Numbered from the stretch's first letter, positions 1-10,482 are shown. The stretch is DNA of 64,000 bases from Candidatus Kryptobacter tengchongensis (GCA_001485605.1 FAON01000014.1:59483-123482); one strand, 5' to 3'. The notes: generated from the letters alone by a model not told the origin. Numbers and translations: made by a program.

Positions 1-1
1 A

Positions 2-289
2 AGAAGCGGTGTTTTAGGCATTGTTTTTAGAATGTTCCCTGTTGTTCCTGAAGAAGTAATTGAAAGAAGACCAAGAAGACCCAGAAGGGAACAGTTGAAC
101 CTTGTCCATCAAGAATCAATTGGTATGGGTCTGCGTGTTTCGGCTAATGAGGCAGATGTTGCAACAGCTACTGCCGTTAAACCTGAAGTTAAATTACAAC
201 CTGTAAAAGTTACGCAAAAAGTTGGGCGCAATGACCCTTGCCCATGTGGAAGTGGGAAAAAATATAAACACTGTCACGGGAAAATATAG
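2..289 (+). CDS. secA: Preprotein translocase SecA, C-terminal fragment
   Basis: The reading frame is open from the left edge, so this is the 3' end of a longer gene and not a small gene starting at the internal ATG at 32. The last residues carry the SecA zinc-binding tail ([17 protein letters not shown]: Cys-x-Cys, then Cys-His), which binds SecB or the ribosome. The preceding basic, low-complexity linker ([10 protein letters not shown]) fits the SecA C-terminal linker. SecA is the cytoplasmic ATPase motor driving proteins through SecYEG. It ends 12 bp before the porU-like gene, so a general-secretion gene is followed directly by an outer-membrane secretion cluster. The identity of the tail is secure; everything upstream of it is outside the window. 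Confidence 0.93.
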   Translation, partial: RSGVLGIVFRMFPVVPEEVIERRPRRPRREQLNLVHQESIGMGLRVSANEADVATATAVKPEVKLQPVKVTQKVGRNDPCPCGSGKKYKHCHGKI

Positions 290-301
290 CAGATTGATGA
301 A

Positions 302-3300
302 ATGAAAATTAAAAGGTTTCTCGCTTTTTTTCTGTTCTTTTGTAACATCACTTATGGACAAGAATTTTTTAATTTGATTGACCATGGATTCACAAAGGAA
401 ATTGTAATCAAAATTGAAAAACCCGAGATAAAAGAAATTGAAATCGCAGGTCAAAGATACTCAATTATAACTCTAAAAAACTACGAAAATGTCTCACTTC
501 TTCCGAACCTTATCCCCTACTATAATTTTTTTCTTTCGGCTACACCAGACGCAAAAATTGAAATCCTTAACTATGACCTTGACGAAATTGAGCTTGATTC
601 TCCACTTCCAGAGATAAAAGAGAAATCTTTGCCAGATGAAGTTGAGTTTGAGGAGACCTTTTCAATTGATGAAAGAATTTATAACTTCACCTATCTTGGA
701 AAACTTCGTGGTGTTGATGTTTTTAATTTTCTTGTCTTTCCTTTCAAAGTTGAGGGAAGGAAATTAAAATTTCTAAAAGAAGCAAAATTTTTGCTATCTT
801 CCTTCGGCGCTGTTTCAAAAATTGAAGAGGCAAAAATTTTCTCAACACCGAAAATAAATGGGTTTAATATCAACTTTAACTTTCAGCAATCGGGTCAAGA
901 ATTTGAATATAAAATTTTCGTTAAAAAAGACGGCGTCTATAAAATAACATACGAAGACCTTAAAAAATCGGGCATTGATCTCAAGGGGGTTCAAGCATCA
1001 AAGTTAAGGGTTAAGAACAACGGCGTTGAAATACCAATTTATGTTTATTCGGGTGGAGATGGGGTTTTTAATGAGGGGGATTATATTGAATTTTATGCCG
1101 AGCGAAGAAAAAATAATTTTTATGGTGGAAGGGAAGACCTATATAATGATCCCTTCACAGATGTAAATGTGTATTTTCTTGAAGTTGGTGATAAAGATGG
1201 TTTGAGATTAGCGGAAGAAACAGGTGTAAGATTCTTTGAAAACTACATTGATCTTCGTGGAACTTCATTTTATTCAACTATCCACTTTGAAGAGGATGTT
1301 ATTTTTGAAAGGTTGAAGGAATCTGATGTTGATTTAACTTATGATGTTCGTGACCACTGGTTTTGGGCAGAGGTGAGAGCAGATAAGCAAGTTGATTTTA
1401 ATGTCTATATTCCGACGCCAGATCCGTTAAGTTTGGACAATGTGAAAATGAAGGTTGCTTTTCACGGTATAACTTCAACTCCATCGCTTAACCCCGAACA
1501 TATAGCACATGTCTTTGTAAATAATTTAAGAATCTTAACAACGCAATGGAATGGTCAATCGCTTAACATTGCCTCGTCTGAAGGTTTGGGTTATTCTGTG
1601 CCAAATGTTGTTTTAAAGAACGGCATAAATAAAGTGAGTGTTTTCAATGCAAGTGATGGCAGGGTTGTAAATACTATATTTGATGTTAACTGGTTTGAGA
1701 TAACTTACCGACGGCTTTATCAAGCAGATAAAGATGAGATAAAGTTTAAAATCCCGCCCGAATATACGAGTGGTTATTTTCGGTTTGAACTTTTCGGATT
1801 TAAAAACCCGAACATAAGCATTTACAGGATAGGGACTTCAAAAATTTCAAATGTTGAAGTTGTAAAGGCAAGAGATGAAAAAATAGGTGAAAATTATCAC
1901 GCAATTTTTTATTTAAATGTTTTATCGCAAGATGCTGAATTCATCGCCGTAAGTGAAAGCGCAAAACTTAAACCAGATAGCATTGCGAAAGACTTAAAAA
2001 CAAACCTTAAAAACATAGCCAATTCTTTTGATTATTTGATCATCACGCATCCCTTGCTTTATGATAAATCAAAAGATGTAAATGATGTTGAACATCCGCT
2101 GAACAAAATTAAGAAACTTTATGAATCAAAAGGCTTGTCCGTTAAGATCATAAGTGTTGACGACATTTATGATGAATTTAATCATGGGATTAAAAGTCCG
2201 TATGCGATAAAAGAATTTTTAAGATATTCTTATTTCAACTGGTCAAAAGCCCCAACCTATATCCTTTTCGCTGGCAGTGCTGTTTACGATAATCGCCATT
2301 ACCCAAATCTTGATATGATTCCGACGATGTTTTACCAGTCCTATAGGTATGGTGCGACATCTGCGGATGCATGGTTTACATTCATTGATGGTGAGGATTA
2401 TCTTGGTGATGTCATACTTGGAAGGTTGCCAGTAAGGGATAGGGACGAGCTTAAAAATGCGGTTGATAAAATAATTTCATTTTGGAATCAGAAACCACAA
2501 AATTGGAACAGGAATGTTCTCATGATTGCAGGTGTGGAGAGGGAGTTTGAATCGCAAACTGATTATCTTGTGATGAATGTTTTACCTAAATATCTTAACA
2601 TAAATCGGTTATATGTCCTTGGTGGTTCAATTTTCTCTGGTGGGACATCAAAACTTTTAAATTATTTTTCAGATGGGCAGGTTCTTGTGAATTTCGTCGG
2701 TCATGGTGGTGGAGCTATCTGGTCTGACAATGGCTTGTTGAAAAATGAAGATATCTCAAAAATGTCAAATAAGGATAAGTATCCGTTTATAACGAGTATG
2801 ACCTGTTTTTCGGGGGCATTTGATTACCCACAAAAAATAGCCTTGGGTGTTAATCTTGTAATTGAAAAAGAAAAAGGTGCAATCGGTGTTTTGGCGTCAA
2901 GTGGACTTGGCTGGCTTTTAAATGATTATTTCATGGTTTTGAGCATTTTCCCCTATATTTTTGATCCCAATAGAAGCATTGGTGAAATTATAACGCTTGG
3001 CAAGGCAAAGTATTATTCAAATTATTTCTTCTGGCCACAAGCAAAAACAATGGTTTATCAATATAACCTTATCGGTGACCCAGCAGTAAAACTTCCGTTT
3101 CCCGAGAATAAGACATCTGTCCATGCCGAGAGAAAAGTTGTTTCTTTCGCTGATTCAGTGAAAATACAAATTCAGTCTCAAATTCAAAGTGGCTTTGCTT
3201 TAATTACCATTTCAGATAGCGTTCATGTCTCCAAGGGTGAATTTTCAATTTCAATACAATCTGGCAGGGGTAGTTTCTCGTTTAAGCCGTCTGTAAATTC

Positions 3301-5128
3301 TGGATTTATTAAAGTTTTTGTAAATGATGGTCAAAAAATGGAAGCGGGATTTAATTTGTTTAAAATTGGTGGAGCATTCGTTGGTGATTACTCATTGGCT
3401 CCCGAAAATCCAAAACATGGGGATAGTTTATCTTTATCTGGCAGAGTTGAACTTGAAAATCAAAAACAACCCGACTCTGTAAAGTTTATAGTTTATAAAT
3501 ACAAAAGCAAATATGGGAGATTTGATTTCTTGCTCGGGCGTGATACATTGTTGTGTGCAAGTGATGGAACAGGTTTTTATGCATCTCTTAAAAAAGTTCC
3601 AGTTATCGCTGGAACGAAATATCTATTTCAAATGGTAGCGTATTCCGAAGGGAAAATTTTAAGTGGTGAATGGAAAGAGATAATTGTTGGGGGATTGCCC
3701 GACCCATCACTTATACCACCGCAATTAGCCCAATTGCAAAGTTCAATCTATATTAAAAGCCCAAATCTTAAATTTACAGTTGACTCAATTGTTAAAGTTT
3801 CAACGAGGATTTATAATCTTGGTGATGTTGTCGCAAACGATTTCAAGTTGAAAATTTACTACAGCTTCAGAGATGAAAGTTATCTCATTGGTTTAAAGAG
3901 ATTTTCAGTTGGTGGGAACTCATCAATTGATGTTGAAATCCCGCTTGAGCGAAATCTTGATATCGGGACTCATAGAATTTATGCTGTGATTGAAGGCGAT
4001 TCATTATCTGGCGATGATATTGATTATTCAAACAACATTGTCTATAGCGATCTTGTTTATAACTTTGTGAAATTTAGTTCTGATTCAATTTCTGTTACGG
4101 AGAATATCTCGTTAAAACGAAATTCACAGTTAACTTCGCTTGTGGTTTTTGAATATCCCGCAACGGTTCAGTTTTCTTATGCGACAAGTAATCTTTACCC
4201 AATTAAACCTTCGGGGGAGCAAAAGGTTTTTATGGCGAAGTATGATGCTATAAACAGCAATGGTGATGTTGAAATTTTTGTGAGGGTTGATCTTTCAGAC
4301 CCAAATCTAAATCAAAATAAAGAGCGGATAAAACTTTATCTTTATGATGAAAAGTTGAGAATTTTCAAGATGAAAAACGGCGTTGTAAACGGTGAATGGT
4401 TTCACGGCAGACTTGATGAGTCGGGGGTTTACACGCTTGGTTTTTCAAACGATTCAAAAGCGCCGAGAGTTGAAGTTACGGTTGAGGGACAAAGTTTCAG
4501 AGATGGTGCGCATGTTTCTGCAAATCCAGTTTTCAACATTTTAATTGAAGATGATGAGGGGGTTGATGTTTCAAGAGAATCTTTAAAATTCAAAATTGAC
4601 GGGAAAGATGTAAATTATTCTGATATTGTAATTCCCGATACCATTCCAAATCCGAAAAGTTTATTTGTTAAATTAAGTCCAAAGTTAACAGAAGGAGAAC
4701 ACTGGGGAAGTTTTGCTGTGAGAGATGTTAATGGGAATTGGTCTGATGAGGTAAAGGTTTCATTTAAAGTTGTTTTAAATTTTGATGTCAAGATTTATGG
4801 CAATTTCCCGAATCCATTTTCAGATAGAACATTTTTTGCTTATGAGATTTTTGGTTCTCCGGTTGAAGAGGTTGAATTTAAAATTTACACTGTCGCCGGT
4901 AGGTTAATTCGGAATTTTAAATTTCCATCGTCGGAGCCAGTTGAGGTTTATGGATTTCAAGTTGGTGGGACTGGCATACCGACTTCAATCGGTTATCATG
5001 AGATATGGTGGGATGGAACTGATAGAGACGGCAATGAAGTTGCAAATGGTGTTTATTTTTATAAATTTTCGGTAAAAAGAGGTGGCAAGGTTCAAAACTT
5101 TACTGGAAAAATTGCAAGGGTAAGGTGA
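302..5128 (+). CDS. porU: PorU-like type IX secretion C25 (gingipain-type) peptidase
   Basis: This is a 1608-residue exported protein. It has a signal peptide (about residues 1-20, ending near TYGQ), a long N-terminal beta-rich region, and a peptidase C25 domain at about 580-970. The expected catalytic dyad is visible: His801 in VNFVGHGGG and Cys835 in SMTCFSGAF. Adhesin-like beta domains follow, and the end (about 1500-1608) is a FlgD/type IX-sorting-like domain starting GNFPNPFSDRT. In Porphyromonas, PorU is the surface sortase that removes C-terminal signals from type IX cargo and attaches them to LPS. Here it is about 450 residues longer than the Porphyromonas protein. The PorV-type barrel gene follows after 1 bp, the classical PorU-PorV pairing, which supports PorU over a secreted gingipain. 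Confidence 0.85.
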   Translation: MKIKRFLAFFLFFCNITYGQEFFNLIDHGFTKEIVIKIEKPEIKEIEIAGQRYSIITLKNYENVSLLPNLIPYYNFFLSATPDAKIEILNYDLDEIELDSPLPEIKEKSLPDEVEFEETFSIDERIYNFTYLGKLRGVDVFNFLVFPFKVEGRKLKFLKEAKFLLSSFGAVSKIEEAKIFSTPKINGFNINFNFQQSGQEFEYKIFVKKDGVYKITYEDLKKSGIDLKGVQASKLRVKNNGVEIPIYVYSGGDGVFNEGDYIEFYAERRKNNFYGGREDLYNDPFTDVNVYFLEVGDKDGLRLAEETGVRFFENYIDLRGTSFYSTIHFEEDVIFERLKESDVDLTYDVRDHWFWAEVRADKQVDFNVYIPTPDPLSLDNVKMKVAFHGITSTPSLNPEHIAHVFVNNLRILTTQWNGQSLNIASSEGLGYSVPNVVLKNGINKVSVFNASDGRVVNTIFDVNWFEITYRRLYQADKDEIKFKIPPEYTSGYFRFELFGFKNPNISIYRIGTSKISNVEVVKARDEKIGENYHAIFYLNVLSQDAEFIAVSESAKLKPDSIAKDLKTNLKNIANSFDYLIITHPLLYDKSKDVNDVEHPLNKIKKLYESKGLSVKIISVDDIYDEFNHGIKSPYAIKEFLRYSYFNWSKAPTYILFAGSAVYDNRHYPNLDMIPTMFYQSYRYGATSADAWFTFIDGEDYLGDVILGRLPVRDRDELKNAVDKIISFWNQKPQNWNRNVLMIAGVEREFESQTDYLVMNVLPKYLNINRLYVLGGSIFSGGTSKLLNYFSDGQVLVNFVGHGGGAIWSDNGLLKNEDISKMSNKDKYPFITSMTCFSGAFDYPQKIALGVNLVIEKEKGAIGVLASSGLGWLLNDYFMVLSIFPYIFDPNRSIGEIITLGKAKYYSNYFFWPQAKTMVYQYNLIGDPAVKLPFPENKTSVHAERKVVSFADSVKIQIQSQIQSGFALITISDSVHVSKGEFSISIQSGRGSFSFKPSVNSGFIKVFVNDGQKMEAGFNLFKIGGAFVGDYSLAPENPKHGDSLSLSGRVELENQKQPDSVKFIVYKYKSKYGRFDFLLGRDTLLCASDGTGFYASLKKVPVIAGTKYLFQMVAYSEGKILSGEWKEIIVGGLPDPSLIPPQLAQLQSSIYIKSPNLKFTVDSIVKVSTRIYNLGDVVANDFKLKIYYSFRDESYLIGLKRFSVGGNSSIDVEIPLERNLDIGTHRIYAVIEGDSLSGDDIDYSNNIVYSDLVYNFVKFSSDSISVTENISLKRNSQLTSLVVFEYPATVQFSYATSNLYPIKPSGEQKVFMAKYDAINSNGDVEIFVRVDLSDPNLNQNKERIKLYLYDEKLRIFKMKNGVVNGEWFHGRLDESGVYTLGFSNDSKAPRVEVTVEGQSFRDGAHVSANPVFNILIEDDEGVDVSRESLKFKIDGKDVNYSDIVIPDTIPNPKSLFVKLSPKLTEGEHWGSFAVRDVNGNWSDEVKVSFKVVLNFDVKIYGNFPNPFSDRTFFAYEIFGSPVEEVEFKIYTVAGRLIRNFKFPSSEPVEVYGFQVGGTGIPTSIGYHEIWWDGTDRDGNEVANGVYFYKFSVKRGGKVQNFTGKIARVR

Positions 5129-5129
5129 T

Positions 5130-6158
5130 ATGAAAATTTGGTTATCAAAAATAATTTTTGTTTTGTTGTTTTTTTCATTTGCGTATTCGGACAATTCAAA
5201 ATATGCTGGTGAATTTTTGAGGATTCCCGTTGGGGCGAGGGCGCTTGGGATGGGTGGTGCCTTTATAGCAATTGCAAATGATGGGTCTTCGTTTTACTAT
5301 AACCCCGCTGGAGTTGCTATATCTGGGAGTGGAATTTTATCCTTTATGTATTCATCTCAATTTGGTGGAATTACAAATCCGCTTGCTTCTTTTTTCCATC
5401 TTGGTTTCATACAAAATTTTCAAGGTCTTGGTCTTGCAATCAATTGGGTGAGGTTGAGCGTTGATGATATACCGTTGAGACCTGATTTCACAGGCATTGA
5501 AACCCCGATAGATAGAGAAAATCTTGTGAAAAACTACACAGGTGAGGGGTTTTTCAGCGATGTTGAAGATGCGTTTTATTTTTCATTCTCAAAGGAGTTT
5601 AAATTTGACATAAACTTTGGTTGGTCAAGATACAAACTTCCTGTTTCTTTGCCAGTTGGGATAAACTTTAAATTTATAAATCAGAAACTTGGTTTTGAGA
5701 GAGGAACTGGGTTTGGGTTTGATGTTGGCTTTATGTTCAGGTTCAGCATGGATGATTTCTTACAAAGGGAGAATATGGGCGATGTTTCAATTTCACTTGC
5801 CCTTAAGGATATTGGAAAAACAAAAATTGCATGGAGCACAAGAAGAGAACACCTCGTTGAATCAACGGTTATGTTCGGGCTTGCTTATACTTTGCCTGTT
5901 AATTTCATTTCTGGGAAAATTACAGTTGCATATGGTAGTCAAAATTCTTATCTTACAGACAGATTATATGGGATTGAATATGATTACAGGGATTTGCTCT
6001 TTGTTCGCTTTGGGAAAAATGCCGAAAATTTAACAATTGGTGCGGGTCTAAAAATTGATTTTTTAATTGTTGATTATGCTTTTCTTGCACATGAACTTGG
6101 AGCGGTTCATAGAGTAAGTGGCTCTTTAATTATTGACAAAATTTTGAAAAGGTTATGA
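5130..6158 (+). CDS. porV: PorV/PorQ-family outer-membrane beta-barrel
   Basis: This 342-residue protein has a signal peptide (about 1-20, ...SFAYSDN). The family's N-terminal signature follows at about 27-60 (RIPVGARALGMGGAFIAIA, then the YNPAG motif), and the rest is alternating amphipathic strands, as in FadL-like barrels. PorV in type IX systems is the outer-membrane shuttle that receives cargo from the translocon and hands it to PorU. It starts 1 bp after the porU stop and its own stop overlaps the next start (ATGA), so it is translationally coupled in both directions. PorV and PorQ are hard to tell apart by eye; the PorU neighbour favours PorV. Confidence 0.8.
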   Translation: MKIWLSKIIFVLLFFSFAYSDNSKYAGEFLRIPVGARALGMGGAFIAIANDGSSFYYNPAGVAISGSGILSFMYSSQFGGITNPLASFFHLGFIQNFQGLGLAINWVRLSVDDIPLRPDFTGIETPIDRENLVKNYTGEGFFSDVEDAFYFSFSKEFKFDINFGWSRYKLPVSLPVGINFKFINQKLGFERGTGFGFDVGFMFRFSMDDFLQRENMGDVSISLALKDIGKTKIAWSTRREHLVESTVMFGLAYTLPVNFISGKITVAYGSQNSYLTDRLYGIEYDYRDLLFVRFGKNAENLTIGAGLKIDFLIVDYAFLAHELGAVHRVSGSLIIDKILKRL

Positions 6159-6868
6159 GGTTAAAAATTCAAATAATTTTTTTGCTCATTGCTTTATTTT
6201 TCTCGTGCAGTCCAACTCGTGAAAGTTTGCCTGTTCCTGATAAACCGAAAATTTATCCTGTGCCTGACCCTTTGGATGAATCAGATATTGGAAGCGGGGC
6301 TATTCCAGAGGTTAACGGGATAAAAATAATCTGGAGCAAGGTTGCAAATTCATCAGGTTATAAAATTTATCGTGGAGAGATGAGGGGGGACAAAGTTGAA
6401 TTCAAATTTTATTATGATGTGAGAGCACAGGCGGGGATTGCGGATACATTTTTCATTGATATAAATGTTGAAGTTCGTAAGGTTTATTACTACTATGTCA
6501 GAGCATATAATCGTGATAATGTGGAAAGTCAACCATCCGATACAATTTCTTTTGAACTGTATCATAAGCCGAGATTGCTCTCGCCCGGAAATAATTCACA
6601 GGTTAGTGCGGATACACTTATTTTTAGGTGGGATGACCCTAACGGTGGCGGTGATTTTGTAATAAGGGTAAAAAATGCTCAAACGGATAGCATTATCTGG
6701 ATTTATAGATATGGAAGTTTTAGTGATTTCTGGGTTAAATTTAACATTGATTCAAGAGCAAGAGAAAACCTTGTATCCGGGCGTCAATACAAATGGCGAG
6801 TTGACAGAGTTCAGTTTGGACAAAATGCTGGTTCAAAATCCAACTGGGGTGTTTTTAATGTCAAATAA
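6155..6868 (+). CDS. Lipoprotein with fibronectin-III-like domain
   Basis: The protein has 237 residues with a lipoprotein signal: a hydrophobic stretch ending in LFFSC, with the lipidated Cys at 18. Residues 50-125 look like one Fn3 module (IKIIWSKVANSSGYKIYRG ... YYYYVRAYNRDNVESQPSD). The second half resembles another Ig-like sandwich (SPGNNSQVSADTLIFRWDDP). I do not recognise a specific family. It overlaps the porV-like gene by 4 bp, so it is probably co-expressed with the type IX pair and may be a periplasmic or surface accessory of that machine; this role is inferred from position only. Confidence 0.75.
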   Translation: MRLKIQIIFLLIALFFSCSPTRESLPVPDKPKIYPVPDPLDESDIGSGAIPEVNGIKIIWSKVANSSGYKIYRGEMRGDKVEFKFYYDVRAQAGIADTFFIDINVEVRKVYYYYVRAYNRDNVESQPSDTISFELYHKPRLLSPGNNSQVSADTLIFRWDDPNGGGDFVIRVKNAQTDSIIWIYRYGSFSDFWVKFNIDSRARENLVSGRQYKWRVDRVQFGQNAGSKSNWGVFNVK

Positions 6869-6892
6869 AAATAACGGAGGTGAGCCGAAGAT

Positions 6893-7384
6893 ATGTTAAG
6901 AAAAATAATCTTTTTATCTTTAATTTTTGTAACGACTTCATTCTCCCAGCTTTTTGAAAGCCCGAGAATTGTAACAGGCGGAGGTTCAAGTGCATATTAT
7001 TTTGTTGGCAAAACAGGAGAACTTACTATCACTGTAAATCTCTGGGGATTCGTGAGAAATCCTGGAAGATATGAGGTTCCAAGTTCAACAGACCTCGTTC
7101 AATTAATTTCCTACGGTGGTGGTCCTTTAAAAGAAGCAAAGCTAAAGGATGTTAAGATCGTTCGTAGCGTTCGTGAAGATACCACCATCGTTGAAAAAGT
7201 TATAAAAGTCAATGTTGAAAAAATTATTGAAGATGGGGAACCAAGCCCGTTGCTTTTGCCTGGTGATACTGTGGTTGTCCCCGGTGGTTCAATTGATGTG
7301 ATAAAGGATATACTTGCAATTTTAAGAGATATAGGTCTTGCAGCTGGCGGAATCGCAGCAATTATAAGTGTATTTAGAAGATAA
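6893..7384 (+). CDS. SLBB-domain exported protein (Wza/polysaccharide-export type)
   Basis: This is a 163-residue protein with a signal peptide (...TTSFSQ). An SLBB (beta-grasp) domain lies at about 40-130: TVNLWGFVRNPGRYEVPSS, then LVQLISYGGGP, then LLPGDTVVVPGG. A C-terminal hydrophobic helix at about 140-160 ends in RR. SLBB domains are found in polysaccharide-export outer-membrane proteins, but the family's polysaccharide-export core domain is missing, so this is a short stand-alone form. A strong ribosome-binding site (GGAGGTG, 6876-6882) precedes the ATG. It lies in the porU-porV run. The domain is clear; the substrate is unknown. Confidence 0.75.
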   Translation: MLRKIIFLSLIFVTTSFSQLFESPRIVTGGGSSAYYFVGKTGELTITVNLWGFVRNPGRYEVPSSTDLVQLISYGGGPLKEAKLKDVKIVRSVREDTTIVEKVIKVNVEKIIEDGEPSPLLLPGDTVVVPGGSIDVIKDILAILRDIGLAAGGIAAIISVFRR

Positions 7385-7394
7385 ATCAATTTGA

Positions 7395-7736
<342 letters not shown>

Positions 7737-7797
7737 AGATTTGTTTTGGATTTGTTAGATTAAAAGTGTTGAGCTGAAAAAGTAAACCGAAATCACA

Positions 7798-8619
7798 ATG
7801 GGAAAGGTTATCGCAATTGCTAATCAAAAAGGCGGTGTTGGGAAAACGACAACAGCTGTAAATGTCGCTGCATATCTTGCTGCACTTGAAAAGTTGACAC
7901 TTTTAATTGATATTGACCCCCAATCAAATGCCACAAGTTCCCTTGGTGTTGAACCTGAATTTGAAAAAACAATTTATGAGGTTTTACTTGGCAAAATAAG
8001 AGCAGAAGATGCCATTGTTAGTTTTTCTGATCCGTATTTAAAATTTCTTGAGCTGATCCCATCAAAAATAGAACTGGTTGGAAGTGAATATGAGCTCATT
8101 GAATTTCAAGGTAGGGAAAGAATCCTTGCAAAGGCGATTGAAAGGTTGAGAAACAGATATGATTATATTTTGATTGATTGTCCACCATCTCTTGGGCTTT
8201 TGACCTTAAATGCGCTCACCGCAGCTGATTCCGTTCTAATTCCAGTTCAATGTGAGTATTTACCGCTTGAAGGTCTTGGTCAACTTCTTAATACAATTAA
8301 AATTGTCAAGGAGAGGTTAAATCCGAAACTGGATATTGAAGGTGTTCTCTTGACAATGTATGATAGCAGATTAAGGTTGTCAAATGAGGTCGCTGACGAG
8401 ATAAAAAGATATTTTAGGGATAGGGTTTTTGAAGCAAAGATTCCAAGAAACATAAAATTAAGCGAGGCCCCAAGTCATGGGAAACCGATTTTACTTTATG
8501 ATGCGAAATCACCTGGGGCGATCTCTTATGCGAAGGTAGCAGAAGAGATTATAAAAAGGAATGAAAAAACAGAAAAAATAGAAGGACTTAAAAGGCAAGA
8601 AACAATGGGGCAGGTATGA
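7798..8619 (+). CDS. parA: Chromosome-partitioning ATPase ParA (Soj)
   Basis: The protein has 273 residues. The deviant Walker A box is at residues 11-18 (KGGVGKTT), followed by [14 protein letters not shown] and Walker B-like [15 protein letters not shown]. This is the ordinary chromosomal Soj form without an N-terminal DNA-binding extension. ParA forms ATP-dependent dimers on the nucleoid and, with ParB bound at parS, moves the origin regions apart. Its stop overlaps the parB start (ATGA). I looked for the palindromic parS consensus near the pair and saw none. A parAB pair often lies near the origin, which is a hint only. Confidence 0.93.
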   Translation: MGKVIAIANQKGGVGKTTTAVNVAAYLAALEKLTLLIDIDPQSNATSSLGVEPEFEKTIYEVLLGKIRAEDAIVSFSDPYLKFLELIPSKIELVGSEYELIEFQGRERILAKAIERLRNRYDYILIDCPPSLGLLTLNALTAADSVLIPVQCEYLPLEGLGQLLNTIKIVKERLNPKLDIEGVLLTMYDSRLRLSNEVADEIKRYFRDRVFEAKIPRNIKLSEAPSHGKPILLYDAKSPGAISYAKVAEEIIKRNEKTEKIEGLKRQETMGQV

Positions 8620-9539
8620 GCAAGCAAAGATTAGGCAGGGGGCTTGATGCTTTAATACCTCGTTCTGCAACTCGGGAGATAAGTATTGATTCAAAAGATT
8701 TGCGATTTGATGATGGGCAATCTGTTGGCGTAATTGCTAAAATTGAAATATCAAAGATAAAGCCAAATCCATATCAACCGCGAGAAAGTTTTGATAGAAC
8801 ATCACTTGAAGAATTGAAGCAATCAATAATTGAAAAAGGAGTAATTCAGCCAATAACTGTCAGAAGATTGCCAGGGGGAATGTATGAACTTATCGCTGGT
8901 GAAAGAAGAGTAAAAGCATCTGCAGAGGCAGGGCTTACACATATCCCTGCGTATATAATTGAAGTTGAATCGGAAAAGGAACTCCTTGAGCTTGCATTAA
9001 TTGAAAACATACAAAGGGAGAAACTAAACCCGATTGAAATTGCTAAAGCATATCAAAGGTTGATTGAAGAGCTTGGTTATACACAGGAGGAAATCGCTAA
9101 AAAGATTGGCAAAGATAGGACAACCGTAGCAAATTTTATAAGGTTGCTGAAACTTCCAGAACAGATTCAGGAGAGTTTGAAGAAAGGCGAGATAACGATG
9201 GGGCATGCAAGAGCACTGATAAATATTCCGAGTAGAAAACTTCAGATTGAAATCTGGAATAAAATTGTGAAGCAGGGATGGTCCGTCAGGAAAGTTGAAA
9301 AGGCAGTTAGAGATTTGCTAAAAGGTAAAGATCTTGAAGAAAGAGCCCAGAAAAAGAAAACCCACGCATCTGCAGGTTTAAGGGATATTGAATCAAAATT
9401 GAAAAGAATTTTTGGGACACAGGTAAAAATTAAGCAAACGGGGAATAGCAAGGGTGAGATAGTTATTGAATTTTACTCAAGTGATGATTTTGAAAGGTTG
9501 CTTGAACTTTTTGAGATAATAGAAAAACATTCAAGGTAA
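8616..9539 (+). CDS. parB: Chromosome-partitioning protein ParB (Spo0J)
   Basis: The 307-residue protein begins with the usual [11 protein letters not shown]. It has the ParB/Srx CTP-binding fold (NPYQPRESF, then [14 protein letters not shown] with the conserved GERR box), the helix-turn-helix that reads parS ([19 protein letters not shown]), and a C-terminal dimerisation region. ParB binds parS, closes into a CTP-dependent sliding clamp and stimulates ParA. It is translationally coupled to parA by a 4-bp overlap. Length and domain order are standard. Confidence 0.93.
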   Translation: MSKQRLGRGLDALIPRSATREISIDSKDLRFDDGQSVGVIAKIEISKIKPNPYQPRESFDRTSLEELKQSIIEKGVIQPITVRRLPGGMYELIAGERRVKASAEAGLTHIPAYIIEVESEKELLELALIENIQREKLNPIEIAKAYQRLIEELGYTQEEIAKKIGKDRTTVANFIRLLKLPEQIQESLKKGEITMGHARALINIPSRKLQIEIWNKIVKQGWSVRKVEKAVRDLLKGKDLEERAQKKKTHASAGLRDIESKLKRIFGTQVKIKQTGNSKGEIVIEFYSSDDFERLLELFEIIEKHSR

Positions 9540-9545
9540 AGTTTT

Positions 9546-10007
9546 ATGAAGTTAACATTTACAATTTTTGCCATTTGTGTTCTATTTTCACTAATAACAA
9601 TATCGGGAGGGAAGGTGGAAAAGAAAATAGTTTATACTGAAAAGGCGCCAAAGCCAGTTGGACCTTACAGCCAGGCAGTAATTGCTGGAGATTTTATTTT
9701 TACCGCTGGACAAATACCAATTGATCCAAAAACAAATCAAGTTGTTCAGGGGGATATAAAGGAACAAACAAAGCAAGTGCTTGAGAATTTAAAAGCGGTT
9801 CTTGAAGCGTCCGGTGCAACATTTGACGATGTTGTAAAAGTTACCGTTTATATGAGAGATCTAAATGAGTTTTCGGCTATGAATGAAATCTATTCAGAAT
9901 ACTTCAAAAATTCTCCGCCAGCGAGAACAACGGTTGAGGTTTCCCGTTTACCAAGAGATGTGAAAATAGAAATTGATTTAATAGCTGTTAGAAGGCAGTC
10001 AAAATGA
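9546..10007 (+). CDS. ridA: RidA-family enamine/imine deaminase, apparently exported
   Basis: Residues 25-153 are a full RidA (YjgF/YER057c) domain: [21 protein letters not shown], then the signature around [12 protein letters not shown] with the conserved Arg. RidA hydrolyses reactive 2-aminoacrylate and related enamines made by PLP enzymes. From the ATG at 9546 the protein also has a convincing signal peptide (about 1-21). An in-frame GTG at 9615 preceded by GGGAGG (9605-9610) would give the usual cytoplasmic form starting just before the domain. I kept the longer start because a chance extension is unlikely to encode a clean signal peptide; both forms may be made. It follows parB by 6 bp and overlaps the next gene by 4 bp. 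Confidence 0.82.
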   Translation: MKLTFTIFAICVLFSLITISGGKVEKKIVYTEKAPKPVGPYSQAVIAGDFIFTAGQIPIDPKTNQVVQGDIKEQTKQVLENLKAVLEASGATFDDVVKVTVYMRDLNEFSAMNEIYSEYFKNSPPARTTVEVSRLPRDVKIEIDLIAVRRQSK

Positions 10008-10480
10008 GGTTAAAAATTTTAATTTTGATTTTATTTGTAAATCTAATCGGATTTTCTCAAACCGACACGCTTAAAAATTTTAAAAAGTCAAATGTCAAGT
10101 CCCCGACAAAAGCAATGCTGATGAGCGCCATACTCCCAGGGCTTGGGCAATTTTACAACGGATCTTACTGGAAGATACCAATTATTTACGGACTTGCTGG
10201 CTATTTTGTGTATGAGTTGAGAGAAAATGATAAAAATTACAGATATTATCGTGATCTTTTCATGCAAAGTGTTCAAACATCAGGCGGGGATTATAGGTAT
10301 AAAAGGTTGAGAGATTTCTACAGGGATCAGCGTGATTTGTTCGGAATATATATTTTTGTGCTTTACCTTGCAAACATTGTTGATGCCTATGTTGACGCAC
10401 ATCTTTATAATTTTGATGTCGGGGACGAACTCTCAATTCAAATTTTACCTGGAAGAGTAAAATTTCATTACAGATTTTAA
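10004..10480 (+). CDS. DUF5683-type membrane protein
   Basis: The protein has 158 residues with an N-terminal signal or anchor, then the motif [20 protein letters not shown] and [16 protein letters not shown] second hydrophobic segment ([24 protein letters not shown]) follows and the tail is short. This pattern is typical of DUF5683 proteins, common in Bacteroidota and relatives, whose function is unknown. In that phylum the family is often encoded beside parAB, as here, so an envelope role linked to cell-cycle genes can be guessed but not shown. It overlaps the ridA-like gene by 4 bp. Confidence 0.7.
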   Translation: MRLKILILILFVNLIGFSQTDTLKNFKKSNVKSPTKAMLMSAILPGLGQFYNGSYWKIPIIYGLAGYFVYELRENDKNYRYYRDLFMQSVQTSGGDYRYKRLRDFYRDQRDLFGIYIFVLYLANIVDAYVDAHLYNFDVGDELSIQILPGRVKFHYRF

Positions 10481-10482
10481 GA

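Noticed and set aside
5689..6033. A 114-codon frame inside the PorV-like gene
   Set aside because: It lies wholly within a clear barrel gene in another frame and has no family features.
7737..9600. parS site or replication origin near parA-parB
   Set aside because: No TGTTTCACGTGAAACA-like palindrome and no DnaA-box cluster is visible; the intergenic space is too small to hold an origin.
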